Positions 17,121-24,328 of a DNA stretch of 64,000 nt are shown in pieces (the first letter of the stretch is position 1; the number at the start of each line of letters is the position of its first letter). A model generated the notes under the pieces. That model had not been told where the DNA came from, did no database searches, and saw only the letters and a list, made by a program, of their open reading frames with translations. The stretch is from Ferrovibrio sp964218355. Its GTDB lineage: Bacteria; Pseudomonadota; Alphaproteobacteria; Ferrovibrionales; Ferrovibrionaceae. The position numbers and the translations under genes were made by a program. Location of the stretch: the NCBI RefSeq assembly GCF_964218355.1, contig NZ_CAXPMC010000019.1, positions 186,001-250,000 on the forward strand. The letters run 5' to 3'.

Positions 17121-17244
17121 CTTATTGCTCCTTCTGAATGAATGGCACGCGGCCCCGTTCGCCGGTTTTTCCCGGCGGGCGGCTGCTCAGAACAAGATGA
17201 GAACGCGCAGCCCGATGTCAAGAAGGGTTGCTCCCGCTATCCGC

Positions 17245-17275
17245 CATGGCCGGGCTTGACCCGGCCATCCACGTT
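17245..17275. repeat. Dispersed palindromic intergenic repeat (copy A)
   Basis: A 31-nt element with the dyad ATGGCCGGG-CTTGA-CCCGGCCAT, identical to the copy at 27070-27100 in the same orientation. Elements of this type, whose translation gives MAGLDPAIHV, are scattered through alphaproteobacterial genomes. The rest of the roughly 200 bp between the decamer array and the CRISPR shows no gene. Confidence 0.85.
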
Positions 17276-17321
17276 ATTTTTGCCAAACTGGGGTCGGGTG
17301 CCTGGGGTGCCAGGCGATGTG

Positions 17322-18011
17322 TGGCTGGCTGGACCGCGATTTCTGAAATGCTAGGCTGCTCATCCCTCACCACCCTTCGCGCGCTCGGTTCCGGCTGGAC
17401 CGCGATTTCTGAAATGCTAGGCTGCCGGCGGTGAACATCTGGCCGATCAGCAGTTCCGGCTGGACCGCGATTTCTGAAATGCTAGGCTCTCCTGCTCCGC
17501 CACACTCCGGCGCCGTGTGTTCCGGCTGGACCGCGATTTCTGAAATGCTAGGCTGCTTCGCAAGGTCAGCCATGGTCGGGCTCGTTCCGGCTGGACCGCG
17601 ATTTCTGAAATGCTAGGCTACGGCATCATCAGCACCGACGAATGGCGCGGTTCCGGCTGGACCGCGATTTCTGAAATGCTAGGCTTCCTGCTCCGCCACA
17701 CTCTAGCGCCGTGTGTTCCGGCTGGACCGCGATTTCTGAAATGCTAGGCTGGTCTTGTTGCCACCCAGCAGGCTGTTCAGTTCCGGCTGGACCGCGATTT
17801 CTGAAATGCTAGGCTCCTCGCATTCACCATCCTCGCCGGCCTGTTGTTCCGGCTGGACCGCGATTTCTGAAATGCTAGGCTACTGGCTGACCAAGAAGGC
17901 CGAGTTACAGGTTCCGGCTGGACCGCGATTTCTGAAATGCTAGGCTAGTCATGGCCGGCGGGCAGCAGGCGGGACGTTCCGGCTGGACCGCGATTTCTGA
18001 AATGCTAGGCT
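17322..18011 (+). CRISPR. Type II-C CRISPR array, 11 repeats and 10 spacers
   Basis: Eleven 36-bp repeats begin at 17322, 17388, 17453, 17519, 17584, 17650, 17715, 17780, 17846, 17911 and 17976, with ten spacers of 29-30 bp. The repeat starts GTTCCGGCTGGACCGCG and ends TGAAATGCTAGGCT. Ten copies are identical; the first (17322-17357) differs at positions 1-3 and 5. Pairing with the tracrRNA anti-repeat shows that crRNAs read rightward. The repeat end TGCTAGGCT resembles an extended -10, as in II-C arrays where each repeat carries a promoter. Spacers 3 (17489-17518) and 6 (17686-17714) are nearly the same. By eye I found no spacer match elsewhere in the window. Confidence 0.98.
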
Positions 18012-18012
18012 G

Positions 18013-18064
18013 GATTTGTCTGTAACCTGTTGTAAGTGCGGCGTTATCGACAAATCTACGCCGC
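18013..18064. repeat. Interleaved inverted repeats between array and cas2
   Basis: Two perfect inverted repeats are interleaved: GATTTGTC (18013-18020) with GACAAATC (18049-18056), and GCGGCGT (18038-18044) with ACGCCGC (18058-18064). Both cannot form as simple nested hairpins; they would compete or make a pseudoknot. No T-run follows on either strand. They lie directly at the cas2-proximal array end, where new spacers may be added in II-C systems. Confidence 0.65.
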
Positions 18065-18083
18065 CTAAAGCGAGCAAGTGCTG

Positions 18084-18437
18084 TCAGAACAGCGCCAGCT
18101 GACCAGGATTCTTCGGAGCGGCTTCCCGCTTTCGCCCCCGGAAGCTGACTAAATTCTCGTACTGCTTGTCGGTGAAGCACAGGATTTTCACATCGCCATA
18201 TTCCGGTACGGCAGCTGCAATCCGCCGGATCAATGTCTCGGCCTGCTCCTTGCCGGTCAGATACTTCAAATACACCGAAAACTGGGTCATCTGGAATCCC
18301 AGATCCAGCAGGTCATTGCGAAAATCCGCCGCGGCCTTGCGGCGCTCTGGATCGTCGACCGGAAGATCGAACAGGGCCATCATCCACATGAGGCGATATC
18401 CGCTGAGGATCGTGAACCGGGAGTTGCCGCCGCTCAT
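18084..18437 (-). CDS. cas2: CRISPR-associated endonuclease Cas2
   Basis: Cas2 of 117 residues, the bridging subunit of the Cas1-Cas2 spacer integrase. A ferredoxin-like first strand MWMMALFDLPV carries the conserved Asp24, followed by DFRNDLLDLGFQMTQFSVYLKYL and VKILCFTDKQYENLVSFRG. Its start overlaps the cas1 stop by 4 bp (ATGA), which indicates translational coupling. A start at the internal Met near residue 17 is possible. The last gene of the leftward cas9-cas1-cas2 operon, it ends 72 bp before the array. Confidence 0.95.
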   Translation of the reverse strand: MSGGNSRFTILSGYRLMWMMALFDLPVDDPERRKAAADFRNDLLDLGFQMTQFSVYLKYLTGKEQAETLIRRIAAAVPEYGDVKILCFTDKQYENLVSFRGRKREAAPKNPGQLALF

Positions 18438-19363
18438 GTACCGGCTTCCATGTCGCCGAAGCCAAGCTGCCGTGGTCCGAAAATCGGACGTGCAAAGTCG
18501 AGTTTGCCATCGGCATTTTCGAAAGCCCTGGCTATCGACAGGGTGAAGCGGTCGAGAGCCACATGAAGCGGACTGACACAGTCAGGGAGCTGCATGTCGG
18601 TGGCTACCACGCCGGCCAGCCGTTCTTTCACCGTGCGAGACACCTCCTGCTCGCCATCCTGCAGCAACCCCATGACTGCGTGATCGACAACAGGCCTGAA
18701 CGGTTCCATCAGATCGTCGACCAGAGCAAAGGCGTTGCCGCGCCCGACATGGGCTATGCCGATGGTTGGATGCAGGCCGGCGCCAACCACGGCGCGTGCC
18801 GTTGCAGCCCGCAGGACAGTATAGCCATAATTCAGCATGGCGTTTGCGCCATCGGCGGCGCGGTCGCGCCGGAAGTCCTCGCCGAACAGCAAAGGCCAGT
18901 AGCGTCGCGCCGCCTGTGCCTCCAGGTTCTCCGGATCGCCTGATCTCACGCGCTGTGCCATGGCGCGAATGCCTTCGCCGCCACGTTCTCCACGCGAGAG
19001 CAGCAATGCAGCCTGGGCCCTGATCTTGGCAGCCACGATATCCCGCCACAAACGCTTCATCAGTGGGCGCGGTGCATCCCACTGGGCACGGAGGCGACCG
19101 CCCTGATCGTGATGGCCGTCTATGGGCAGCGACCAGGCAACCGGGAAGTGGTTGGGGCCGCAGGCCACCAGGGGTGCGTTGCGGGCCGCGAGCTCGACCA
19201 GCACGGAGTTGGAGTAGGTGATGCCATGGGCATGAACCAGCAGGGCGGCGATATCGTCCAGCGCCACCCTGCCGACTTCGGTGCCATCACGTTCGACCAG
19301 CAGGAATCCGCGGTGGATGCTGAGATGCTGGTTATCCTGGCTGATATCGACGATGCGTTCCAC
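18434..19363 (-). CDS. cas1: CRISPR-associated integrase Cas1 (type II)
   Basis: Cas1, the metal-dependent integrase that inserts new spacers, 309 residues. The catalytic triad is visible: Glu148 in PENLEAQAARRYWPLLFG, His205 in TIGIAHVG, and Glu220 in VDDLMEPFRPVV. The N-terminal beta domain contains DDIAALLVHAHGITYSNSVLVELAA. Sequence style and neighbours place it with type II Cas1 proteins. It follows cas9 by 9 bp and overlaps cas2 by 4 bp. No cas4 or csn2 is present, which fits subtype II-C. Confidence 0.97.
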   Translation of the reverse strand: MERIVDISQDNQHLSIHRGFLLVERDGTEVGRVALDDIAALLVHAHGITYSNSVLVELAARNAPLVACGPNHFPVAWSLPIDGHHDQGGRLRAQWDAPRPLMKRLWRDIVAAKIRAQAALLLSRGERGGEGIRAMAQRVRSGDPENLEAQAARRYWPLLFGEDFRRDRAADGANAMLNYGYTVLRAATARAVVGAGLHPTIGIAHVGRGNAFALVDDLMEPFRPVVDHAVMGLLQDGEQEVSRTVKERLAGVVATDMQLPDCVSPLHVALDRFTLSIARAFENADGKLDFARPIFGPRQLGFGDMEAGT

Positions 19364-19372
19364 GGGCAGCCA

Positions 19373-22300
19373 TCATTCCAGCGGGCCGGGATCATATATC
19401 TTTCCGCCCGGCGTGATGCGCAGCTTGCGCGCCTTCAGCTTCTGCAGGCCGCTGGCAGAGGTGTTCGTGTATTTGAAGTAGTCGTCCCTGTTGGCATCGC
19501 GATCCTTCAGCGCGCCGGCTTCGAAATGCTCGGCCAGTTGTATCGTTTTGTTGGTCGAAAATTTCACCACCCGCATGATGCACCGCCCTTCCGCATCCTC
19601 GATCGCGATCATGTCGTCCTGCCGCAAGGTCATGATCTTTTTTGCGGTGGGATGCGCCTTGCGGATTTCCGATGACGGCGCCGCCTGAGCGGCATCGAAC
19701 AGCGACACGATTTCCGATTGCCATTTCCCATTCGGCAGCCGCCAGATGGTGAAGCTGAAATTTCCCTCCGACGCGTACCCCTTGTAAGCAACGCCCTGCC
19801 GGTTGCGGACCATGATCACGCTGGTGCGCTCGGCAACGCGGACGCGGCGGATGCCCTTGAAGGGGCCGTCGGCCTCGCGAAAGGCCAGCAGGGCTTCGCT
19901 GAATGCCTTGCCCTCCTTGCCATGCGTGGCCGCGCGCAACGCTGCTTTCAGCGGCTCGTTATTATGAATGGTCTCCAGGTCGGCGGCAGTTTTCAGGCTT
20001 TCCAGCGGCACGCGATGGGCCACCAGCGGCACGCCGCGCCGGTCCGGCGGGCCGACTACGGCATAAGCCGTGTCCTTGAAGAATTTGCCGACCCGGCCGC
20101 AGCCGGCCTCGCTGCGCTCGGGCTTGTGGCTGACCACAATGGCGTCGAGACGGGCCCTGATCTCGGCTTTCAGGCCCGGCCACGGCATCGGTACTTCGAT
20201 ATGTTCGAGGTCGCCGCGATCTGCCGCCTGTGCCGAGGCGCGGGATATGGCATTCAGCAGCCCGCGGTCGATCAGGCCGATCACCGCGGCATCCTTGGCA
20301 TGGTGTTTGTGGTTGTCGCGGTTTTTGGTGTTGCTGCCCAGCAATTCGTCGAACCGCCATTTGCCCCGGATCAGCGCGGTCAGGCTGCCGGGGATCGCCC
20401 AGACCTGATCGGGATCGCAGACTGCCGACAGATACTGCCGGGCGGTGCGGCTCAGATACTGCGTATCGGTCAGGTGACGGGCGAGGAAGTCCTTCTCGTT
20501 CTTCAGGAACCATTCCATCGCATCGGGCTGAAACCGGCGGCGTTTGCCGGGTGAAAGCCGCTCGGCCCGGGCCGCGATATCCTCCCAGTCCGGGGTGGAC
20601 CCGAAGGCCTCGTAGGGCGTGCGATTGCCCTTGCGGCGATTCCACTCGCTCAGAACAAGCACGCGGTTGTCGAAACGGTTATCGAGCGTCTGCGAGAAAG
20701 GCAGGATGTGGTCGATTTCCACTTCGCTGCTGAAGATCATGCGCTGGCTGATCGGCTTGCCGCTGTAGGGGCATTTGTGCTCCAGCGGCGCCAGTTCGTC
20801 GTACAGGCGCAGGCGAAGGCGGTTCTCGCCGGTATCCGGCTGTCCCAGGCCGGCCAGAATTTCCCGGTGCGTATCCGCCTGCTTCTTGCTGGCCGTATGC
20901 CGTTTGTCCTGTTCCTCGCGCTGCTTTTTGTTCGCTTTGAGATCGCGCGCCAGTTCGACGACGATCTGCGCCGGATGCCCATGCCGGGCGATCAGCTCAT
21001 TGACCAGCCGGCGCAACTGGTTGAGGGCGATATGCACGGTCGGATTGGCGATGCGGCCATAGCGTGTTGCCTCGTCGTCTTCCGGGTTGCCGGTGCCGGG
21101 CTTCACCGCCGTGGGCAGCCAGTCACCGTAATAGGGCAGGCTGTCGCGGATTTCCCCGGTGCGGAAGTCGGAATGATGGTAGCCGGCCAGTTCCGCCGCC
21201 CTGCTGTAAACAACCACGTCCTTTTCCAGTTCGGCCAGGATTTTGCGCGACGCGGTTTCGCCCAGGGCGGTGTATCCGCCCGGCAGGGGCGCCAGCGCGA
21301 CAGTCATGGCCTGCGCGGCATCGAGACCGCATTCCTGCTGCAGCCATGCGGCCAGCGCCTGCTCGTCCTCTTCCTCCAGCAGGCGGCTGACGATCTGCCG
21401 TTGCCGTTCCAGCGGCAGCCGGCGCCAGCCGGGGCCGAAATGCCCGTCCCGCGCCAGAATGGCGGCGGTCTCATCCCCGATCAGGTCTTTGCGTTTGTCG
21501 CTTTCCAGATTGAACCGGAGATCCGGGGCCAGTTTCAGCAGGCGCCGGATCTGGTTGAAGGTGCGCTTCGGATTGGTCAGCAGGGCTTCGGCCACAAGAT
21601 CGCGCTGCGGCCGGGTAAGAGCGATGCTTTTCTGGCCCGGCACGACGATCATCAGCTGGTTCACCTGCTCGTACAGGCGACGGCGCTGGCTGAGCGGATC
21701 GGCCCAGGGCAGGCGGCGTTCGGACGGGTTGAAGGTGCAGACCCCGGGATCGACCGGTTTCAGCGGTCGCTGGAAAAAGATCGCGTCTTTCAGTTTTGCG
21801 CGGGCTTCGGCGGTCATGATCGCCGGATGGTGTTTCGCCTGCTCGGCCCAGACGGCATCGAATTCGGCTTCCACCAGGGCGCGTTCGGGATAGATGTCGT
21901 ATTGCTCGACCGTCTTGCCCTTGTCGTTGGCCATCGGGCGTTTGCGGGCGCGCACCCAGTCGTCTTTCAGATGACGGGCATGGAGGAACTGCCCCAGCGT
22001 ACGGGCGCCGGCCTCCTCCATCAGGGCTTTGAGGCGGTTGACGCCCTGGCGCACCACGCCGCGTTCGCTGTCGGCCCGGTCGGTCTTGCGGTTCGATTTG
22101 AAGCCCCGGCGCTGATGCAGGTGGAACAGCAGACGGCCGATCTCGTGCGGCTCCAGCCGGCGCTCCAGTGCGGCAGCGCGCAGGGCATAGGGGTCGAGCG
22201 AGACCAGGGCCCTGCGTGCCGTTTCCTCGGTCGGCAGCAGGCCACAGGCAACCAGACGGTTCAGCAGTTTGCTGCGCCGGCGCAAATAGCGGTCGCGCCG

Positions 22301-22492
22301 CCGGCGCATCGAGCGGCCGAGGCGGCGGGTGGAGGCCAGCGAGGTCTTGTCTTTCGGGTTGCGGCCATCCTTGAAAATCCGCACCCCGCCGTCGAGAGAA
22401 CGGACAGGTGAGCCCTTGCTGTCGAGCTCATACAGCCACCAGCCAATGGAATTGGTGCCAATGTCGAGTGCGAGACGATAGTGCAGTTGCAT
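19373..22492 (-). CDS. cas9: CRISPR effector nuclease Cas9 (type II-C)
   Basis: RNA-guided DNA nuclease, 1039 residues, within the compact II-C size range. RuvC-I is LALDIGTNSIGWW (Asp10), followed by an Arg-rich bridge helix (RRLGRSMRRRRDRYLRRRSK). RuvC-II is QIVVELARDL (Glu513), HNH is EVEIDHILPFSQTLDNRFDN (His595), and RuvC-III is NHKHHAKDAAVIG (His731, Asp734). All catalytic residues are present, so the nuclease should be active. The C-terminus should recognise the PAM, which cannot be read from sequence. The ATG at 22492 is chosen because RuvC-I starts at once and a GGGGGG ribosome site precedes it. The tracrRNA diverges upstream. Confidence 0.97.
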   Translation of the reverse strand: MQLHYRLALDIGTNSIGWWLYELDSKGSPVRSLDGGVRIFKDGRNPKDKTSLASTRRLGRSMRRRRDRYLRRRSKLLNRLVACGLLPTEETARRALVSLDPYALRAAALERRLEPHEIGRLLFHLHQRRGFKSNRKTDRADSERGVVRQGVNRLKALMEEAGARTLGQFLHARHLKDDWVRARKRPMANDKGKTVEQYDIYPERALVEAEFDAVWAEQAKHHPAIMTAEARAKLKDAIFFQRPLKPVDPGVCTFNPSERRLPWADPLSQRRRLYEQVNQLMIVVPGQKSIALTRPQRDLVAEALLTNPKRTFNQIRRLLKLAPDLRFNLESDKRKDLIGDETAAILARDGHFGPGWRRLPLERQRQIVSRLLEEEDEQALAAWLQQECGLDAAQAMTVALAPLPGGYTALGETASRKILAELEKDVVVYSRAAELAGYHHSDFRTGEIRDSLPYYGDWLPTAVKPGTGNPEDDEATRYGRIANPTVHIALNQLRRLVNELIARHGHPAQIVVELARDLKANKKQREEQDKRHTASKKQADTHREILAGLGQPDTGENRLRLRLYDELAPLEHKCPYSGKPISQRMIFSSEVEIDHILPFSQTLDNRFDNRVLVLSEWNRRKGNRTPYEAFGSTPDWEDIAARAERLSPGKRRRFQPDAMEWFLKNEKDFLARHLTDTQYLSRTARQYLSAVCDPDQVWAIPGSLTALIRGKWRFDELLGSNTKNRDNHKHHAKDAAVIGLIDRGLLNAISRASAQAADRGDLEHIEVPMPWPGLKAEIRARLDAIVVSHKPERSEAGCGRVGKFFKDTAYAVVGPPDRRGVPLVAHRVPLESLKTAADLETIHNNEPLKAALRAATHGKEGKAFSEALLAFREADGPFKGIRRVRVAERTSVIMVRNRQGVAYKGYASEGNFSFTIWRLPNGKWQSEIVSLFDAAQAAPSSEIRKAHPTAKKIMTLRQDDMIAIEDAEGRCIMRVVKFSTNKTIQLAEHFEAGALKDRDANRDDYFKYTNTSASGLQKLKARKLRITPGGKIYDPGPLE

Positions 22493-22529
22493 CCATAGCC
22501 CCCCTAAACGGCATTTTTCGGCAACTATA

Positions 22530-22558
22530 TTGACAAGCTGCCACAAAGTATGCAACCT
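22530..22558 (+). promoter_or_regulatory. Candidate tracrRNA promoter
   Basis: A perfect -35 TTGACA (22530-22535) is followed after 17 bp by a weak -10 CAACCT (22553-22558), which would start transcription at or just before the anti-repeat. The same AT-rich gap (22493-22564) must also hold the leftward cas9 promoter, for which no clear boxes are seen. Confidence 0.5.
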
Positions 22559-22564
22559 GGCATG

Positions 22565-22648
22565 GCATTTCAGAAATCGTGGTCTGGTCGTTAACAAGAC
22601 GATTGGATCGTCACAAGATCGCAAAGGGGGCTCCGGCCCCCTTTGTCA
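22565..22648 (+). ncRNA. tracrRNA of the type II-C system
   Basis: The 5' part (22565-22590) is an anti-repeat that can pair with repeat positions 5-30 in one unbroken 26-bp duplex: fifteen consecutive Watson-Crick pairs (GCATTTCAGAAATCG), then eleven pairs including four G-U wobbles. Next comes a nexus-like hairpin GACGAT-TGG-ATCGTC (22598-22612). A terminator hairpin follows (arm AAAGGGGGC, 22623-22631 with 22636-22644, 4-nt loop). This is the standard tracrRNA plan. It is transcribed away from cas9, and the ends are estimated from structure. Confidence 0.92.
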
Positions 22649-22713
22649 TCTCCAGGCCGGCCGTCAAGCCTGGCCGGCGGTGCGATCAGGCTGCCGCGAT
22701 CAGGCCGCTGCAG

Positions 22714-23667
22714 TCATTCCGGCAGCGGGGTCAGCGCCCGGCCGGCATCGAAGAAGCCTTCGATATTGGCGACCGTCATGTCCAGCATGGCGTCGCGTGC
22801 CTCCAGGGTGCCGGCGCCGGTATGCGGGGTCAGCACGGCATTCTCCAGCGCCCGCAGGGCTTCCGGCACGGCGGGTTCGTGCTCGTAGACATCCAGTCCG
22901 GCGCCGGCGATCACCTTCTGCTCCAGCGCCGCGATCAGCGCCGCCTCGTCGATGATGCTGCCGCGGGCGATGTTGACGACATGGCCGTCCGGGCCCAGCG
23001 CACGCAGCACCCCGGCATTCACGCTGTGGCGGGTGACCGCGTCGGCGCGGGCCGCCACCACCAGCACGTCGGCCCAGCCGGCAAGCTCGAGCAGCGTCGG
23101 GAAGTAGGCATAGGCCATGCCGTCGCGCCGGCTGCGGCTGCAGTAACCGACCTCCATCTCGAAGGCGGCGCAGCGGGTGGCGACTTTCGCGCCGATGGCC
23201 CCCAGTCCGTAGATGCCGACCCGCCGTCCGGTCAGGCCGCGCACCGGCACCTGCCGGGTTTTCGCGTTGCCCTGCCAGGCGCCGGTGCGCAGGAAGCGGT
23301 CGGTGGGGATCACCCGGCGGATGCTGGCCAGCATCAGGGCCATGGCATGATCGGCCACCGCGGTGGCATTGGCGCCGGGATTATGGGTGACGGTGATGCC
23401 GCGGGCCTGCGCGGCCGCCCGGTCGACCCGCTCGAAGCCGGTGCCCCAGCAGCAGACGAGTTTCGCATGCGGCACCGCGTCGAACAGGGCGGCGTCGCTG
23501 ACCAGCGAGCCGAAGGTGACGATGGCCTTCACCCGCCCGGCCTGGTCCGGGGTCAGGGCCGCCGCCGGATGGCGGTCGAAGGGGCCGAGGATTTCGAAAC
23601 GGGCCGCCATGCGGTCGCGGAAGGCGGCCGGCACCTGGACCATCAGCAGCAGGATGTCGGAGGGCAC
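22714..23667 (-). CDS. D-isomer-specific 2-hydroxyacid dehydrogenase
   Basis: NAD(P)-dependent 2-hydroxyacid dehydrogenase, 317 residues from a GTG at 23667 (alternative ATG at 23643). The Rossmann loop is VGIYGLGAIGAKVA. The catalytic Arg is in VVNIARGSIID, the Glu in GLDVYEHEP, and the His in VLTPHTGAGT. It resembles glyoxylate/hydroxypyruvate reductases and related enzymes, and the substrate cannot be fixed. It stands alone between the tracrRNA terminator, 66 bp away, and the rightward secG. The 244 bp up to secG contain no other gene that I can see. Confidence 0.85.
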   Translation of the reverse strand: MPSDILLLMVQVPAAFRDRMAARFEILGPFDRHPAAALTPDQAGRVKAIVTFGSLVSDAALFDAVPHAKLVCCWGTGFERVDRAAAQARGITVTHNPGANATAVADHAMALMLASIRRVIPTDRFLRTGAWQGNAKTRQVPVRGLTGRRVGIYGLGAIGAKVATRCAAFEMEVGYCSRSRRDGMAYAYFPTLLELAGWADVLVVAARADAVTRHSVNAGVLRALGPDGHVVNIARGSIIDEAALIAALEQKVIAGAGLDVYEHEPAVPEALRALENAVLTPHTGAGTLEARDAMLDMTVANIEGFFDAGRALTPLPE

Positions 23668-23911
23668 GGAACGGGGCCTCGTGAAGCGGGGGGAGGGTAT
23701 GGCTGATTCCCCGTCGGATGCGGGGCTGGCCGGTACCGTAGCGGGATTTGCCGGAAGCGCACAGGGGCGGGGCCGCGGGGCCGGAATGGGCGGATTCCCG
23801 GCCAAATCCCCGTCATGGCGGCGATTTGACCGCCCGTCGCCGGGTTGGGGCTTTTCCTCCCCGGCCACAGGGTGTAAAAGCCCCCCGGCTTAAGTCGCGG
23901 AGACCGGACCG

Positions 23912-24229
23912 ATGATGACCTTCCTGCTCGTTGTGCACATCCTGCTCGCGCTGGCGCTGATCGGCGTGATCCTGGTGCAGCGCTCGGAAGGCGGCGCGCT
24001 GGGCATCGGCGGCGGTGGCGGCGGCTTCATGTCGGCGCGCGGCACGGCGAATCTGCTGACCCGCACCACGGCCATCCTGGCGGCCCTGTTCATCTGCACC
24101 AGCATCGTGCTGGCGATTCTGGCCGGCAACCGCGGCACCCCGCGCTCGATTCTCGACGCGCCGGCCACCCAGGCCCCGGCCGGACTGCCCGCCCAGCCGG
24201 CCCAGCCGCAGGTTCCGCTCTCGAAGTAA
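23912..24229 (+). CDS. secG: Preprotein translocase subunit SecG
   Basis: Small inner-membrane subunit of the SecYEG channel, 105 residues. It has two membrane helices (about 3-22 and 50-70) around the conserved cytoplasmic loop VLVQRSEGGALGIGGGGGGFMSARG, then a Pro/Ala/Gln-rich tail. SecG assists SecA-driven export. A terminator-like palindrome separates it from pyrG. In related genomes it usually follows tpiA directly; here the CRISPR block intervenes. Confidence 0.94.
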   Translation: MMTFLLVVHILLALALIGVILVQRSEGGALGIGGGGGGFMSARGTANLLTRTTAILAALFICTSIVLAILAGNRGTPRSILDAPATQAPAGLPAQPAQPQVPLSK

Positions 24230-24268
24230 CTGTCTGGCCTGAAAGAATAATTTCAGACCTGTGAAATC

Positions 24269-24297
24269 GCGCGCCGCGGCGCGCAAAGCCCTTTTTT
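24269..24297 (+). terminator. Terminator-like palindrome after secG
   Basis: A perfect 16-bp GC palindrome GCGCGCCGCGGCGCGC (24269-24284) is followed by AAAGCCC and a run of six T residues (24292-24297). The 7-nt gap before the T-run makes it imperfect. A smaller hairpin CTGAAA-GAATAA-TTTCAG precedes it. Confidence 0.6.
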
Positions 24298-24328
24298 GTG
24301 TCGGATGAATCAGTTAAACAGGACGCCC

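Noticed and set aside
16943..17221. A 92-codon minus-strand frame over the decamer array with repeated SGPQRS-like peptides
   Set aside because: The repetition follows from three decamers making ten codons. There is no ribosome site or recognisable protein.
17555..17583. Spacer 4 containing CATGGTCGGGCT, similar to the dispersed repeat (CATGGCCGGGCT)
   Set aside because: The similarity covers about 12 bases only and does not extend, so self-targeting is not supported.
17751..17779. Spacer 7 as a possible match to the cas9 coding sequence
   Set aside because: Only a short CCCAGCA core is shared; the flanking bases disagree.
17228..17943. Open frames across the CRISPR array repeating the peptide SGWTAISEMLG
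   Set aside because: They are translations of the 36-bp repeat and its spacers, not genes.
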